DNA of 64,000 nt from Rotaria sordida (GCA_905250125.1 CAJNOL010000194.1:43596-107595); one strand, 5' to 3'; positions 1 to 13,145 are shown, numbered from the stretch's first letter. Numbers and translations are program-made. The notes: generated from the sequence alone by a model not told the origin.

Positions 1-90
1 CAACAAAAACTGATGAACAAAAATCGAAAACAACAAAAACTGATGAACAAAAATCGAAAACAACAAAATTAGATGAACAAAAAACACCTA
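1..90 (+). repeat. 30-bp tandem repeat in coding linker
   Basis: Two identical 30-base units (1-30, 31-60) and a diverged third one. In the reading frame of the downstream PLAT protein they encode a repeated decapeptide of the form KTTKTDEQKS. The array runs off the left edge, so the copy number is unknown. It behaves as an unstructured charged spacer. Confidence 0.85.
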
Positions 91-1879
91 AAAAAGATGA
101 TACAACTGATAAAAGTAATAAAATATTGCATTTTTTTGTTAATTAAAAAATTGAATTATTTATTTAAAGAATCAACTCAAAGAACATCTTCAGCAACTGA
201 ACCATCATCTGATTCACATAAAAGTAAGCCAATCTACAAAATTGATTTTAATTTTTTAACAAAAAAAAAAAAAAATCTTCTTTTAATCCAGATATTGAAT
301 ATACAATAACTGTTCAAACAGGTTCAGTACAATTCGCTGGTACTGATGCACATGTATTTATTTCTCTCTATGGTGATAAAAACAAAATTGTTCGATATCA
401 ACTTAAAACATCTGTAAACAATCGAAATTTATTTGAAAAAGGTCAAAAAGATGATTTTGTATTGGAAGATATTGATATTGGACACGTTCGTTTGTTTTAT
501 TTTTGAAAATTTTCATATAAAATAATTTATTTATTCTAGTTAAAAACAATTACTATTGAACATGATGGTACTGGTGTAGCTGCTGGTTGGTATTTAGACT
601 TTGTTCAAGTTAAATATAAGAATAATACTGTCATGTAGGAACAATTTTTCTTTTTAAATTTCTTCTTTTTATTAAATTTCAATTTATTTAGGTTTCCTGT
701 TGAACGTTGGCTTGACGTAGATCATGATGATAAACGAATTAGTCTTGAACTCGAACCTAATAAAAAACCTACATCAAAACTTACAACTGGTAAATAATAA
801 ATTTCTTTTTTGTTTGAAGTTTTTCTTTTAAATTATTTAATATATTTAACATATATCAGAAGTAGAAAATACCAAAGAAGAAAAACGTTCTTCAATATCG
901 TCGACTGATGAAAAAAATAAAAGTGAATCCTCTTCTGAAAAAGTTAAATATGATGACTTTTTCGATAATGAGGGTTGGTGTAATAAATATTCGTCAAGCT
1001 GCTCATTCTATATTTTCTGCTATTCTATGCTTTTGCTTTTATTATTATTTTAGAAAAAGAAAAGTCTTATCTAATAAAAAATTTCTTTTTGAATATTTAG
1101 AAGATACAAAAGAAGAAAATGCCGTTGAATATGAAATAACAGTTAGAACAGCCGATAAACGATCAGCTGGAACTGGTAAATTTATTTCATCTTTTTTATT
1201 TCTTATATTTGAATATAAAAATTCTTTATATTGATTTATTATATAGACGCAAATGTATTCTTAAGTTTATTTGGTGATAAAGATAAACTTGAACGACGTC
1301 AATTAAAAGAATCACTTGATCAAGCACGAAATTTATTTGAACAAGGTGCAACAAATCGTTTTCAAATTTATGCAGCTGATGTTGGACAAGTAAAAATTAA
1401 AGCAACAAAAACAGAAAATTATACTCTTAAATAATTTATCTATATTTTAAGATTAAAACAATTCGAATTGAACATGATGCACGTGGTATAGGTAGTGGTT
1501 GGTATCTTGATTCAATTGAAGTTCGTCATGTTTCACGCGATGAAAATTATAAGTAAATAAATTTCTTTATTAAATAAAAATTAATTTTATTATTTTAAAT
1601 AGATTTCCCGTTGATCGATGGTTGGATGAAGGTGAAGGTGATAAGAGAATTTCACTTGATCTTGAACCAGATAAAAAACCTGGACAATTAAGAGGTAAAA
1701 GAATTCATTTGAAATATTTGCGTAATATTTACCAAAAGGAACAGATTAAAAGAAATAAAAAAATACATATGTTGTTTTGTCTTCCTAACAATATTATTCT
1801 AAATACTTTTACAGACGATAATAATACTGAACAAGAAGAAGAGAATAGAGAACAGCAAAAAGTCGAAACTGATGAATAA
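3..1879 (+). CDS. Two-PLAT-domain protein (LOXHD1-like), 3' part
   Basis: C-terminal part of a multi-exon protein with two PLAT (lipoxygenase-homology, LH2) domains; the 5' end lies outside the window. PLAT folds are beta-sandwiches that bind membranes or protein partners, and tandem arrays are typical of LOXHD1. The first PLAT starts at the exon from 292 (EYTITVQTG, then AGTDAHVFISLYGD), and the second runs from about 1120 (EYEITVRTA) through DANVFLSLFGDKD, IRIEHD and GSGWYLDSIEV to FPVDRWLDEGE near 1620. The two copies share the same internal intron positions, which indicates domain duplication. Visible exons: 3-114, 170-223, 292-485, about 538-636, and a series ending at TAA 1877-1879. Linkers are Lys/Thr/Asp/Glu-rich. 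The PLAT assignment is firm. Exact exon edges in the linker near 860-1105 are less certain. Confidence 0.85.
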
Positions 1880-4543
1880 TAACAAAATATACAACATGAA
1901 ACTGAAGAGTAAATGAATGATCGATTGGCAATTCTCATTGTTTTTTTTTTCTGTTGTTATTGTGCACATAACCTAAAGATATATGATTTAGCTATACTAA
2001 TGTTTTTTATCGTGATTAGCGAGTGTTTTTTTATTATGTTTTTCTTTTCTTTGGCTATACTCTATGCGAATGATTATTATTCTAATAATTAATTATTGTA
2101 TTGTCTTGTTGATTGCTTTCTTTTGTGTATGAATATTTCAAATATAGAATATTAATTATTTTTGTTTTTTATTTTAGCAGTTCATTAATAATTGAACAAT
2201 GCCACAAATAATCGATGTGCGTGTTTGAATGTCATCGGCTTCTTCAAAATTTTTAATTAATTGGCTTATTTTTACTATTGCTTTTTTTTGTAAAGAAATA
2301 ATAAAAAAATCGATTTTATTAGATCCAATATGAACATAATTGATTTTTATTTTATTTAAGTCTTAATCATTAAGTTTCTGCGCTACTTTGATCTTGTTAT
2401 TGTAATAGGAGACAGACATAACAAAATTTCTTCAACAAAAAAGACAATGACATACAGGATATATACAGCAGAGATGTTGATCACAGTTGGAAATCTGCTG
2501 CTGCCACGATGGTTTTCGAGAAACTCTTCGAAAATCTCTTCTGTCATATGCACAATTTGCACAATTAGATTGAATACATCAGATTCACCACGGTTCTTAT
2601 TCTTGGACTTGTAGACACCCAAATCGGGGGGCAGATTCATGCAATTTTACAATCTTCCTGAAAAAGAAGCTGTCACTCCCTCGATAGTATATTTGAATCG
2701 AAATCAAATTTACCTATGAGTTAAATTACAGTTTATTCAATGGCAGATATAGTAGTGGACTAAAGTCTTCCATCCCTGTATCTCGACTACCATACGTGCT
2801 ATAAGTTGGAAAATTAGTGTGTATATGGTTCACTAGGAAAGAAAGTCTGAGACTCAAGCTTACCTTGATTGTTTAAATGAAACGAGAATTATGATGGATC
2901 GCACCTATTTGTTCTTTTAATTTCATAACTCTGGAAAAGGAGAATATAGTGAGTCAGCCCATTCTGTATTATTTAGTGGTTTACTCCGATTATCTATCGT
3001 ATTAATTTCATTGAAATTCATCAACCTTGAAGAGAATTGTAGGCATTTTTCCATGATTATTCGGGTTGGAAAAAAACTATCTACTGGCCTTTAGAGACCA
3101 TAACACAGTTATAATTTAATGAATCGAGCTGAAGCTTATATATAAGCTTTGCCTATAGTTGAGCATTATTACCTATAAATTTCATGAAAGAATCTTTCAC
3201 TAAATGAAAGCGCCATCCAAATACAGAAGACTCAGAGGCATGCAGAGGCAACAATCTTCGATTAAATTACCTAATCATTTGACTAAAAAAAGAGCATAGA
3301 CTTGGCTCTATTTGCATGCTAAAATATCAAGAATTAATCATGTACTTGATAACAGATAACGAAAAATTTAGTAGACAATTTTTTTCAAGCTAAAGCTTGA
3401 AGGAAAGATAGGCGCTCTTCATCATAATGATTGTTGTATTTCAGCAATCGAGGCGTTCTTGTGCTTCTGAACTAAATTCTTAGTGTAGTATATGCACAAA
3501 AATGTTCAAATCTCTAATGGAATAGAAGACTCCTGTCCACTACTGTAATTTTGTATTTGTTTTCGAACATCTGCTGTTGAACTAGAATAAAATGAGAAAG
3601 AAATTATACTTAGGATTTATGAAAAGTAATGATGTCGGCACTACTATACTGTATAGAAAGCTTCAGAAGAATTTTTCTTTATGTGTATCGATTGCATAAA
3701 CAGTATTATATATTCCTTCACTATTCCTGTCATATCAGAAGAAACGGCTTTTAACAGAAATATGCCCTCGCATTTCTTGTCTCGATTCTATTTAATCACA
3801 CTTATGATCATGGGGGAAACGTTAGTCGTTTTCTAGTGCAAAAAAAAATGGTATGATGGATTACAATGAAAATTAATGCAGTCATTCACCATTTTATAGT
3901 GGTTTCTGACTATCAGAATAATCATTCTGGATATCATTACTTTTGGCATACCCTAAGCAATCTGTATTTCTCTTAGCTAAAAACGTTTGATCAATAAAAG
4001 ATACAAAGGTTGAAGACTGCTTTTCTAATTGTATAAACTTCGATAACTCATGTTATCAAAAAATTTATCTAAACACGCAACAATGATTACAGAAAGGAAT
4101 CAGATTCTCAGAGCAACAAGTAACGGATGTTCTTTTTTTCTCTTCGACACATGGACTACATAAAATATACCAATGATTTACAGATAAAATTATAGACCGA
4201 GCATGCTTAAATACGATGAAATTTTCTGTCATCCTTTCCTTCTAACATGTTTATATTAATAGATGGTATCTACACAAAGTATGTTCTATACAATGATAAA
4301 CGATTATAATTATTTATGTAATAATAAGAATAATATAAACTTTCTATACAGTTGTAGAGCATTTCAAAAATACTCTTCTGTCTTTTTTATTGTTTTGGAC
4401 TAAATTATTGAAATATAATTTAAAAGAGTTATTGTATACAAAAGAAAACAAATATGTAAACAAGCAATTTGTGCAGCATTGTTTTAATATTTTTGGCTTC
4501 TGGTGATAGCAAGTACATATTTATCAATAAGAACGAATAATAT
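1880..4543. other. Intergenic stretch without a confident gene
   Basis: No conserved domain is visible. The part around 2390-2640 has a higher GC content than its surroundings and is open on the minus strand for 85 codons with a hydrophobic C-terminal half. Nearby minus-strand sequence shows splice-like motifs (near 2718, 2867 and 2935), but no continuous frame joins them. The rest is AT-rich and holds no recognisable feature. Confidence 0.5.
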
Positions 4544-4773
4544 TCATCGAACATCACAGTTAACATTATCAGAGTCAATGCTTTGAAGACCGTCATCTGG
4601 TGATGAACCTGGTAAAGCCATAGAGGAGTAAAATGCATGTAATTTTCTCCTATTGGCTTCATCGAGAGGAGGTAACGATGATTCAGATGCACTCGTATCT
4701 ATAAAAAAAAAAAACTAATCATACAAATAAGCACAGTACATACTTAATGATACGTACTATTTTCGTTTTCCAT
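4544..4773 (-). CDS. Predicted 56-residue protein, two exons
   Basis: Unrecognised small protein. Exon 1 (4758-4773) carries ATG plus five codons (MENEN) and ends at a GTACGT donor. Exon 2 (4544-4698) follows a strong polypyrimidine-ATAG acceptor and ends at TGA 4544-4546. The 59-bp intron is in phase 1 and has the size usual in this window. The product is polar and acidic, Ser/Asp-rich, with the stretches ESSLPPLDEANRRKLHAFYS and SMALPGSSPDD. No signal peptide or membrane segment is visible, so a cytosolic or nuclear protein is likely. The codon usage does not look like random AT-rich sequence. Upstream coding exons cannot be excluded, because no in-frame stop closely precedes the ATG. Function unknown. 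Confidence 0.45.
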
Positions 4774-7047
4774 ATGTTTTAATGAAATAGATTTAACAAA
4801 GTACCCTAAATTAGTAAAGACATTAAAAAACATAAGATAAAAAAAGAAAAATCCCATACTATTGTCCTTACTTGCCAAGAAATATTCTAACACGTATTAA
4901 GAGCATCTAGGTATAATATTATACATTTATATAGTGCACAATTTCGTTATAACTATAATAGCATTGCTTATTTTTCTAATAGATAACACTATGTAGACAT
5001 CCAATGATGTTGTTTTCTTGTTTTTCTCTTTTTTTTCGTATCGTTTTGTACTCGATACGTATGAAAGAGAAAGATATGTTAGGTTTTTTTTGTTTCTGTC
5101 TATGCTTCAGAGACATAGTTTTACTCTTTTTCTATTCTATATCATTTTTATGATAAGTCTAGCTAACCTTCACTATCACAAATGACATAATATCATTCAT
5201 GTGTTGCATTCTAGGATGTATTCAATTTCCATGTAATGATATGTCGTCAGCGTTGGCCGATACCTTTCGATTACATTTTTTCATAGATGAATAAACCGAG
5301 ACTGCGTTTGAAAACCATATTAATATAAATTTGAATGACTTTTACAAATAATTTCGAATTATAAATATTTATGTGCTACATAACTTTAACTGTGTGAATA
5401 CTCCATGATTAAGTGACAGTTATAGTGATAATATGCAATTTTTTATATGAAAATAATTAATTCAAAGAAATCAATGTTTCAAAATAAAATAATACTAAAA
5501 ATGAAGTTTCTTTTTTTTTGTTTTTATAATTGATGAGATTTTTAATGATAACTCGTCTATATTCGGTTAACGATAATTGAATTTTAAACATCACATGTTA
5601 TCTCTTAGATAATTGGAAATCTTTTTTTTTGAGTCATATATTCACAACTCAATAATCATCAGTTAAAACTATTCATTCTATACAAGAATGGATAACAACT
5701 AGTAATAGTCCTTGTACTACAATAGCCATCACCTAATGTTATGATATTGGTAAAAAAAATCATCTGCCTCTACTATTGAAGATATCCGCGAGCCAAACAA
5801 TATGTCATTGGTATAAGGATGCACTTTTTTTGTAAAACCATATCTGATGACTATGTAAGGTCAAGCTGTAACGGACAATTATGTAAAAACATATATAGAA
5901 CGATATGTTTCTAAACTTTTAGTACTTTGTCCTATCAATAAACCATTTGAAGATAATGCCATCAGAGAAAGATACGAACAACTGTGTGACAGTTGCACAA
6001 GAATATCAGCAAGTGTTTGTGGAAAAGTCCAGATCGATATTAAAAATTGTTGATTAATTATATCACGAGCAGCATAAATTGGCAATAGACATGTTGCTAT
6101 CATGATGTCAAATTTCAGAAGAAAAAAAGACTGCTTTAATTGCTTTATTTATTACAATAAAGTTTTGTTTAGGATCTATTGCAAATAGGATTTGTGAACA
6201 AAATGAAGTTCATTTTATCAAATAAATTGTAGAAGAAAATCTAACATTCCATTTTGAAATACAATACAAATACAACGAAAGGATATAGTGTTAGTTTCAA
6301 TATGCAAGCATGTGGCTTATAATTATACCGAATAGAACCTGAAAAGATTTTTTTTCTATATCTACGGAATATCTATTGATGTCGTTGTTTAGCCTAATTG
6401 AAAGAATATATTTTTTGAATCTATTGAACTTGTATATACTATCAATTGTTTAGAAAAACGAATTGTATAAATTAAATTGAACTTGATGAGAACATTTTCA
6501 GTCAGCTGATCATTTATTCCTTTCTTCAATATAATCAATATTCTATAGCATAAGTATTTCAATCCTATTTCTGTTAACGTAAATTTTAAAATATAGACTT
6601 TTAGTTAAAAAAATTTGGATTATCTACTCTATTTTTACATTGTGGCAGGTACAAGTTGACAAACTCGATCAAAATTTTAGCAGAAACTTCTTCGAAAAAG
6701 ATGCTAGTTCTTTCAATTATTAGATGCTTTACTTACTGTTATTATTTTTAATTAATTTCAATTATTAGACGACTTATTTATTCTGTAACATTTTATTTTA
6801 AAATCAAATATTTCAACCTTAAGATGAATCGAATTATTCTTTACCCTCCAAAAAATATGTAAACAATGTAGCCTATTTAAAGAACATATTATCAAGCAAA
6901 CAGAAACAAAAAAACCAATAATCATGTCTGTAAAATAACAAAAACAATATTATGAAATCAATATATTATTGCTATTATAAATAGTTTCTATTACAATAAG
7001 AAACGATAGAATAATTTATAAATCAATTTGTGTCTTTACTGATGGTT
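4774..7047. other. Intergenic, AT-rich
   Basis: No confident gene. A plus-strand open segment at about 5893-6057 reads as a soluble Cys-containing peptide (for example LCPINKPFEDNAIRERYEQL), ends at TGA and follows an AG-type acceptor. It could be an orphan exon or a decayed gene, but no partner exon was found. The rest is AT-rich and unstructured. Confidence 0.4.
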
Positions 7048-8317
7048 TTATTTACGTACGTAGCCAGCTTCTTTGAATACATTTCTCAAAGCATCTTTAA
7101 CTTTTTCAAGATCATTACGAGTTTTTGTATCCATAACAGTTATACCCATATGTCCAATACGAAAATATTTATCTTTTATTTCTTTATGAAGACCACCAGC
7201 AACAACTATACCACGTTCAAGTAATCGTGGAATGATATCCGATGCTGATAAACCATCGGGAAAATAAATAGCTGTCATACCATTAGCAGCTATTGATGGA
7301 TCACTTGGAACCTAGATGAAACAGTGAATAAAATCATGAATATACCATAGATCAAGCAAAATGTACTTGTTTCAATCCAAGTTCGTCGGTCACAAATTGT
7401 TTAAAATCGATACTAGCTTGTTTATGTCTTGCCCAACGTTCTTCAATAGGTCTTGAAGTTATCTCTTTCAAACTGGTATGAAGAGCACAAATAATTTGAA
7501 TAGGTGGTGTTGCAAAATACACAGGTTTACCTTGTTCATAACCGCGCATTACTACAATACATGAAAAATTCTAATAAAATTAGCTAGAAAATTATTCAAA
7601 TTTACCAGGTAACCAGTTTAGCCACGAAGCAAAATACGAATTTATTTTAGTCTTACGTGTTTCGACTATACGAATAGCTCTTTCACTAGCACATACAAGA
7701 CTAAGTCCAGGTGGTACACCTAAACCTTTTTGACTAGCACACATCACTACATCTAATGACCATTCGTCCATACGAATTACTTCACTACCAACTGAACATA
7801 CTCCATCAAGTACTATCAATGTGTCAGGACTTATTTCATGTACCACTTCAGATATCATTTTAGGATTACTCAATACACCAGTTGATGTATCAACATGGGT
7901 AACAGTTACTATCTTGTATTTCTTTGCTTTTAATGCTTGAATTAATTCTTCTCGTGATGGACATTGTCCAACGGATGCTTTTAGTTGAGTTACTTTAGCA
8001 CCGTATGTTTCTAAACAATCAGCAAAACTTTGACCAAAATATCCAGAATGTAAAACAAGTGCTTCATCACCAGGTTCAGTCAAATTAGATGCTACCATAT
8101 CCCAACCAAGTGTACCACTACCAGCTACAATAAATGGTTGACCACGTTCAGTAACAAGTACTTGTCGAAACATTTTAATTGTTTCTCCAAAAGTTTGTAC
8201 AAAACTTTTTGACATGTGTGATTGAGATGGTGTTGCATTAGCAAGTAAGACATCATCGCTAACTTCGATTGATCCTGGAATCACCAAGAGAGGATGTTCG
8301 GCTTGATGAAATGTCAT
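7048..8317 (-). CDS. AGXT: Alanine-glyoxylate / serine-pyruvate aminotransferase (fungal Agx1 type)
   Basis: PLP-dependent class V aminotransferase expected to convert glyoxylate plus alanine to glycine plus pyruvate. Three exons (8317-7606, 7551-7367, 7311-7048) join in frame into 386 residues, a full-length size for the family. Visible signatures are AGSGTLGWDMVASN near residue 65, VTVTHVDTSTGVLS near 136-150, the cofactor-binding Asp in LIVLDGVCSVG, the Schiff-base lysine in CASQKGLGVPPGL (K197), YFATPPIQ in exon 2, and VVAGGLHKEI...RIGHMGIT in exon 3. These segments resemble yeast Agx1 more than vertebrate AGXT as recalled. The C-terminus (YVRK) is not a canonical PTS1 and no clear mitochondrial presequence is seen, so a cytosolic location is likely. 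It lies on the same strand as, and 426 bp downstream of, the GH31 gene. Confidence 0.93.
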
Positions 8318-8743
8318 AATGAAAAATATTTCAAAAAAAAACGAAGATCTAAAAAATAAGAATAATTTTAGAATGTTGCTTTTACTCGATCAAAGAGTAA
8401 TAAGATGAAGAACAAAGTCACTATAGTGAACCGAAAAAAAAACATGCGCTCACAGTTTTATTCGATTTTTTTTACTTCTTATCAGTAACATATAGTGATG
8501 ATATGCTATGTCCACAATGAATCACCTTCGAAAGAATACTAACAAATAACAAATACCTTCTCATATAACTTGTATGAAATAGATGACGAGATAGTGACAT
8601 CTTATGTTAGATTAAATTATTTTAACGATTTTAAAAGTTTATCAAATATGATTTGTATTATAGAAAAAAGAATTTTTAAATGAAGTAACTAATATTATAT
8701 ATATACATAAAATACAATAAAATAAAATAAAAATAGAATTTCT
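8318..8743. other. Spacer between the two tandem minus-strand enzyme genes
   Basis: Holds the 5' flank of the aminotransferase and the 3' end of the GH31 gene. On the minus strand, the AT-rich segment 8700-8735 just downstream of the GH31 stop has several AATAAA-type hexamers, fitting a polyadenylation region. No further gene is seen. Confidence 0.5.
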
Positions 8744-11700
8744 TTAAAAATCAATTTGACATTGAAATGATGATTGCTGTTGTAAAAGAACAATAGCTAT
8801 CCATATAACTTGATTTTCTTCATCATATGTAAAACAATTTTGTAATTGTTCTCTAGGTAAAATTTTTGCTACAATTTCCCAATCACTAACTTGTTCAAAT
8901 GATTGCATACTAGATGATGATATTGAACTTGGCGATTTATTAAATGGTAATTGTAAAATTAATAATCTATGTAGAGGATCAACAATATTAATACATAATG
9001 ATTTATTTAAATTGCACGCATTTATATTCATGTTTAATCCATCCCAAACAATGCCATTAGCTTCATATTGTTCATTAAGAAAAATCCATAAATGTAAAAT
9101 ATATGATCGATCATAAATTGATATTGGTTGACCTTGATTTAATGTAAAAACACTTGGATCAATAAGAGGAATTATTGAACCAGCTCGAACAAATAATGGA
9201 ATTGTTAATAGATCAGCTTTAACGTTCATTATCCATTGACCACCATGAAGTATATCAGATCTTCCAATTCGATATCGACCATCTTTATCTTGATCATAAA
9301 TAAGATTTGTTGATAGATCAATCCAATTCTCACCGAATGGTAAATAAACATCTTGTAGAAATTGATTTTGTTTTACTATAGGTGCAACTAACAAATCATT
9401 ACCAAATGTATATTGATATTCTTGTTGAATAGCTATTTCATCATTATAATATGTTAATAGATGATGTCTTGTTATTGGAAGACCAGTTGCATGTGCTTCA
9501 TGTGCTAATGTAAAAATATATGGAAAAAATTGTGTTCGTAATTTTGCATATTTTCGCCAAACATATACAGTTTGATTATTTGTAAATAATTGTACACGTT
9601 CTTGGGTACATGCTGAGCCTTCAGTTTCATCATGCATAAAACCAGAAAATGTTCCAACTTGTAACCAACGTGTTAATAATTCGACTGTTAAATCTGGATA
9701 AAATTCACAAACATAACCACCAATAGAACTTGAACAATAAGGTACACCACTAATTCCAATACCAAGACAAGCTTGTACATGAGCTGGTAAACCTGAATAT
9801 GAATTCCAATCAGCACTAGCATCACCTGTCCAATGTAATTGAGTATATTGTACACTATTTGTATAACCACTACGGGTATGAAATAAAAAATTTGATTGAT
9901 AATTTATTGATAAATCGTTTTTTTCATTTAAATTTAAATTAAGTAATTGTTCAACTGTTGTAGAATTTAATGTCATGTCATAAACGGTTTTTTGATAAAG
10001 TTCAATAAAATGATTATGCATTTCATGACCAGTTTTTCCATTTGATGATATAGAATTTATTGGTGTATATTCACCAAAATCTAACATAAATCCATTATAA
10101 CCAAGATCAAAACTTTCTTGAATTTGTTTTTGATACCATAGAGATGCATTTTTATTACTAAAATCAATACTACCAACATAAAAATGACGACTTATTATAT
10201 CACCAAAATATGGAAATAAATATGGTTGATTAGAATTATTTTTTAATAGATAATTATTTTCTAAACATTCATCAAATAATTTTTTATATAATGTTGATAC
10301 ATAAGGATTAAAATAACATAATGATGTAACACCAAGTTCTTTATAAATAGCATTTTCTTGAAGAATTTCATCTTCATGACCTTAAAAATAGAAATGATTT
10401 CTAACGAAGAGATCTTCCTTTTCAGTGGTTTTATCTAATAATAATAATATACTCAAATTTAACTGTATCAAAAGAGAATCATTGTTCCCAGTAGAATATT
10501 GTACGAGTGCAACATATTGTAGCCGTATCTTACCCATACCTAGGTACAGATATCGGACCCATGGCTTGCAATAATTTAGTTCCCAATGGTCAGCCCTCAC
10601 TCTCAGCTAAGTGCCAACCCTCAGCCTAGTCTCTTCCGTTTGATAATAAAATATGTAACGTGATGTATAGAAAAATCTCGAAAAAATAAATCTTTGAAGT
10701 TGCTGACTTAAATGAAGTTTTGAAAACTTCAAAAGGATAAGGATACGTAGGTTTTCTACCCAGTGATAGTCGTATTATTGAAGTTTTTGTCTATAGCACT
10801 GTATGTAAAAAAGAATTGCATGACGATATTTTGACCTGAAATTTCATCCACAGATAAGCCTACTTGTAAGTAGAATATTTCCTTCGTTCGTGAGATATTG
10901 AATTCCCAAAAAAATCACTCATCTTGGAGAATCTCAGGTTTTTCAGGAATTCAATATTTCACGAAGAGAATATTCTTATCAATGAAAGCTTTCAGGGCAT
11001 TCTAATTATAAGTAGGTCTATCTATAGGCAAAGTTTCAGATCGAAAATGTCATCATTCCATTATTTTGTACATATTATGCTATAGAATAAAATTTCAGTA
11101 AAAAATCCATAACTCTACAAAGTTCGAAATCAAAAGCGGTTTTCAAATTAGGAAGGTTCATTTGTAAGATAACATTTTTTACCTTGTTGATCACCTTTTG
11201 GAAAAAAATGTAACACACCAATTCTGACTGTAATTGGAATATCTTGTTCAATCATTCTTCGTACAACATCAATTTCAGTTTGATTTCTTAAAACATTTCC
11301 TGTTTGTTTCCATGGTCCAAATACAAATAATGGTGGTATACGAGTTGTTTCACCACGAGCTTGAATTAATGCTGTAAACGATGGATTAATTTTTCGATTT
11401 TGTTTTTTATAAAGATTGAAAAATTTTTCAAATGGTTTTGACATTTTAGATTTTGATAAAAATGAATTTTTTATTGGAAAATAAAATTGTATATTTGTTG
11501 TATTCCATTCTGTTGTTATAATCCATTCATTAGATGAACTTAAATCAAAATTAACGCGTCGAGTTTCATTTATCCAAACAGCATATTGACGATTTGAAAT
11601 AAAAAGTGGCATTGGTATATAAGTTGCATTTGCTTGTGGAATTCGTCTAGAAATATTTAAAAATGACCAACTACCATCTTCACTCCAACAATATAATTTT

Positions 11701-12269
11701 TGTCCACGAAATCTTGTAAAACCCCAATATGAACCAAAACCATAATAATCTTCATAAATATCACGAGTTTTAAATGATAATGTTAAAAATGGAAAAACAT
11801 AATGTGAAGATTGTGTATCAAAATGTTCTTTAAATCCTGTATATTCAATTTGTAAATGTATATTACGATCATTTTCTTGTTTTATAAATGTTAAATAAAA
11901 ATCATTATAAGAAAATGTAATTGACTCGGAAGACGATGAACATGAATATGATTTTAAAGCACCTATTATTCGATGTTCTTTCTCATAACCAACACGAAAC
12001 ATATAACCAAAATATAGAGTTTCATAAGTACCTTCCCAAACTCCAGCAAATATATCTTTACTACTTTGAAGTAAAATTGTTTGTGTTGGTAAATCGATTA
12101 TAGTTAATTTGTATGAAAATTTCGATAGAATAATAAGAAGAGTAGATGATGTTTGAAAAGATATATCAGTTGTATTTGTTTGAATATTAAATGATGATGG
12201 ACAATCATCAGCAAGAAAAATATTTGATACAGAAAATATTATTAATATTTTAACATAATGAAAAATCAT
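8744..12269 (-). CDS. Secreted glycoside hydrolase family 31 (alpha-glycosidase)
   Basis: Two exons (12269-11183 and 10380-8744) join with a perfect phase (CAACAAG|GTCATGAAG) into 907 residues. The N-terminus is a hydrophobic signal peptide (MIFHYVKILIIFSVSNIFLA), followed by an N-terminal beta-domain with FGSYWGFTRFRGQKLYCWSE. The GH31 (beta/alpha)8 catalytic domain follows. The likely nucleophile is the Asp of LDFGEYTP (about D463), and the likely acid/base is the Asp of LHWTGDASADW (about D549). A C-terminal beta-domain has FGNDLLVAPI and PLFVRAGSIIPL. Family knowledge: retaining alpha-glucosidases, alpha-xylosidases and sulfoquinovosidases. The FGEY-type nucleophile motif is unlike WxDMNE of animal GAA/SI/GANAB and resembles bacterial and fungal members. 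Substrate cannot be named. The 802-bp intron carries a foldback element. Confidence 0.92.
10832..11050. repeat. Foldback element in the GH31 intron
   Basis: Imperfect inverted repeat inside intron 10381-11182. The left arm (10832-10905, starting GACCTGAAATTTCATC and ending GATATTGAATTCC) is mirrored by the right arm (10946-11050, starting GGAATTCAATATTTC and ending GTTTCAGATCGAAAATG). Arm ends resemble those of foldbacks near 24.9, 29.8 and 49.0 kb, so this looks like one family. Confidence 0.65.
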
Positions 12270-13145
12270 TGTTATTTAATTTGCGTCTTCTTTTGGTTTT
12301 ACATGCTACACATTTTTTTTTTGTAAATAAAGAACGATAACAACATCTATTAGTATTTAAAGGCAACAAAGATAACAGAGAAGAAAATCTTTAAAAGAAA
12401 GTTTGTCCAGTACTCACAAATATAAAACATCATAGTGCATAATGCGCACAGAAGAAATGTTTACAGTGAGTGACTTGGCATTTAAAAAAATAATATATAT
12501 ATATTTCAGACTTTAGAAGATTCTCACTTAGTATTTGTTGAAATATCAATAGAAGAGTATTTTGTTTATCAAAAACCTTCTACTGTTAAATCATAATGAA
12601 AACGAAAATCGGAATAGATTAAATATTGGCCTAAGTAATGAACCATACAATTGACAGTCATAGGAGATTAAAAAAGAGGGCGTTAAACTCATTTTTTTTT
12701 TTCGTCGATTTATTTTCTCAGCTAGCAGGTAAGTTCTATATTTTGTTGCATCAAATATCCTTTAAGATCACATAATCAAAACATTAATTTGAGAGTTAAT
12801 GTATTTTTGATCGATGTCTGACAAAGGAAAAATACAATCATGTGAATTTTTATTGACAGAAAATGACAATTTATTTACATCATAGAAAACAAAAAAAAAA
12901 GGTTGATATTTCTTTTTTAAGAGCATGTTATTCTTCTAAAGGATACATTACATTACATTACAACACAAGAACAAGCACATATTAAAACATCCGTTTATGA
13001 TAAATGAAGTTAAAAATCATGTTTTTTTTTTTAAAACTATATATCTATGAAGAAATGGATGCTATATTAGTATAATAAAAAATAAAGAGAAAAAAAACTG
13101 TAAATTTGTTTTTCTATTTTATAATTAATGATTTAAGTTACATAT
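12270..13145. other. Intergenic between GH31 and tetraspan genes
   Basis: AT-rich with homopolymer runs. No open frame with protein-like content and no RNA gene was recognised. It should hold the GH31 promoter on its left and the tetraspan 3' end on its right. Confidence 0.5.
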
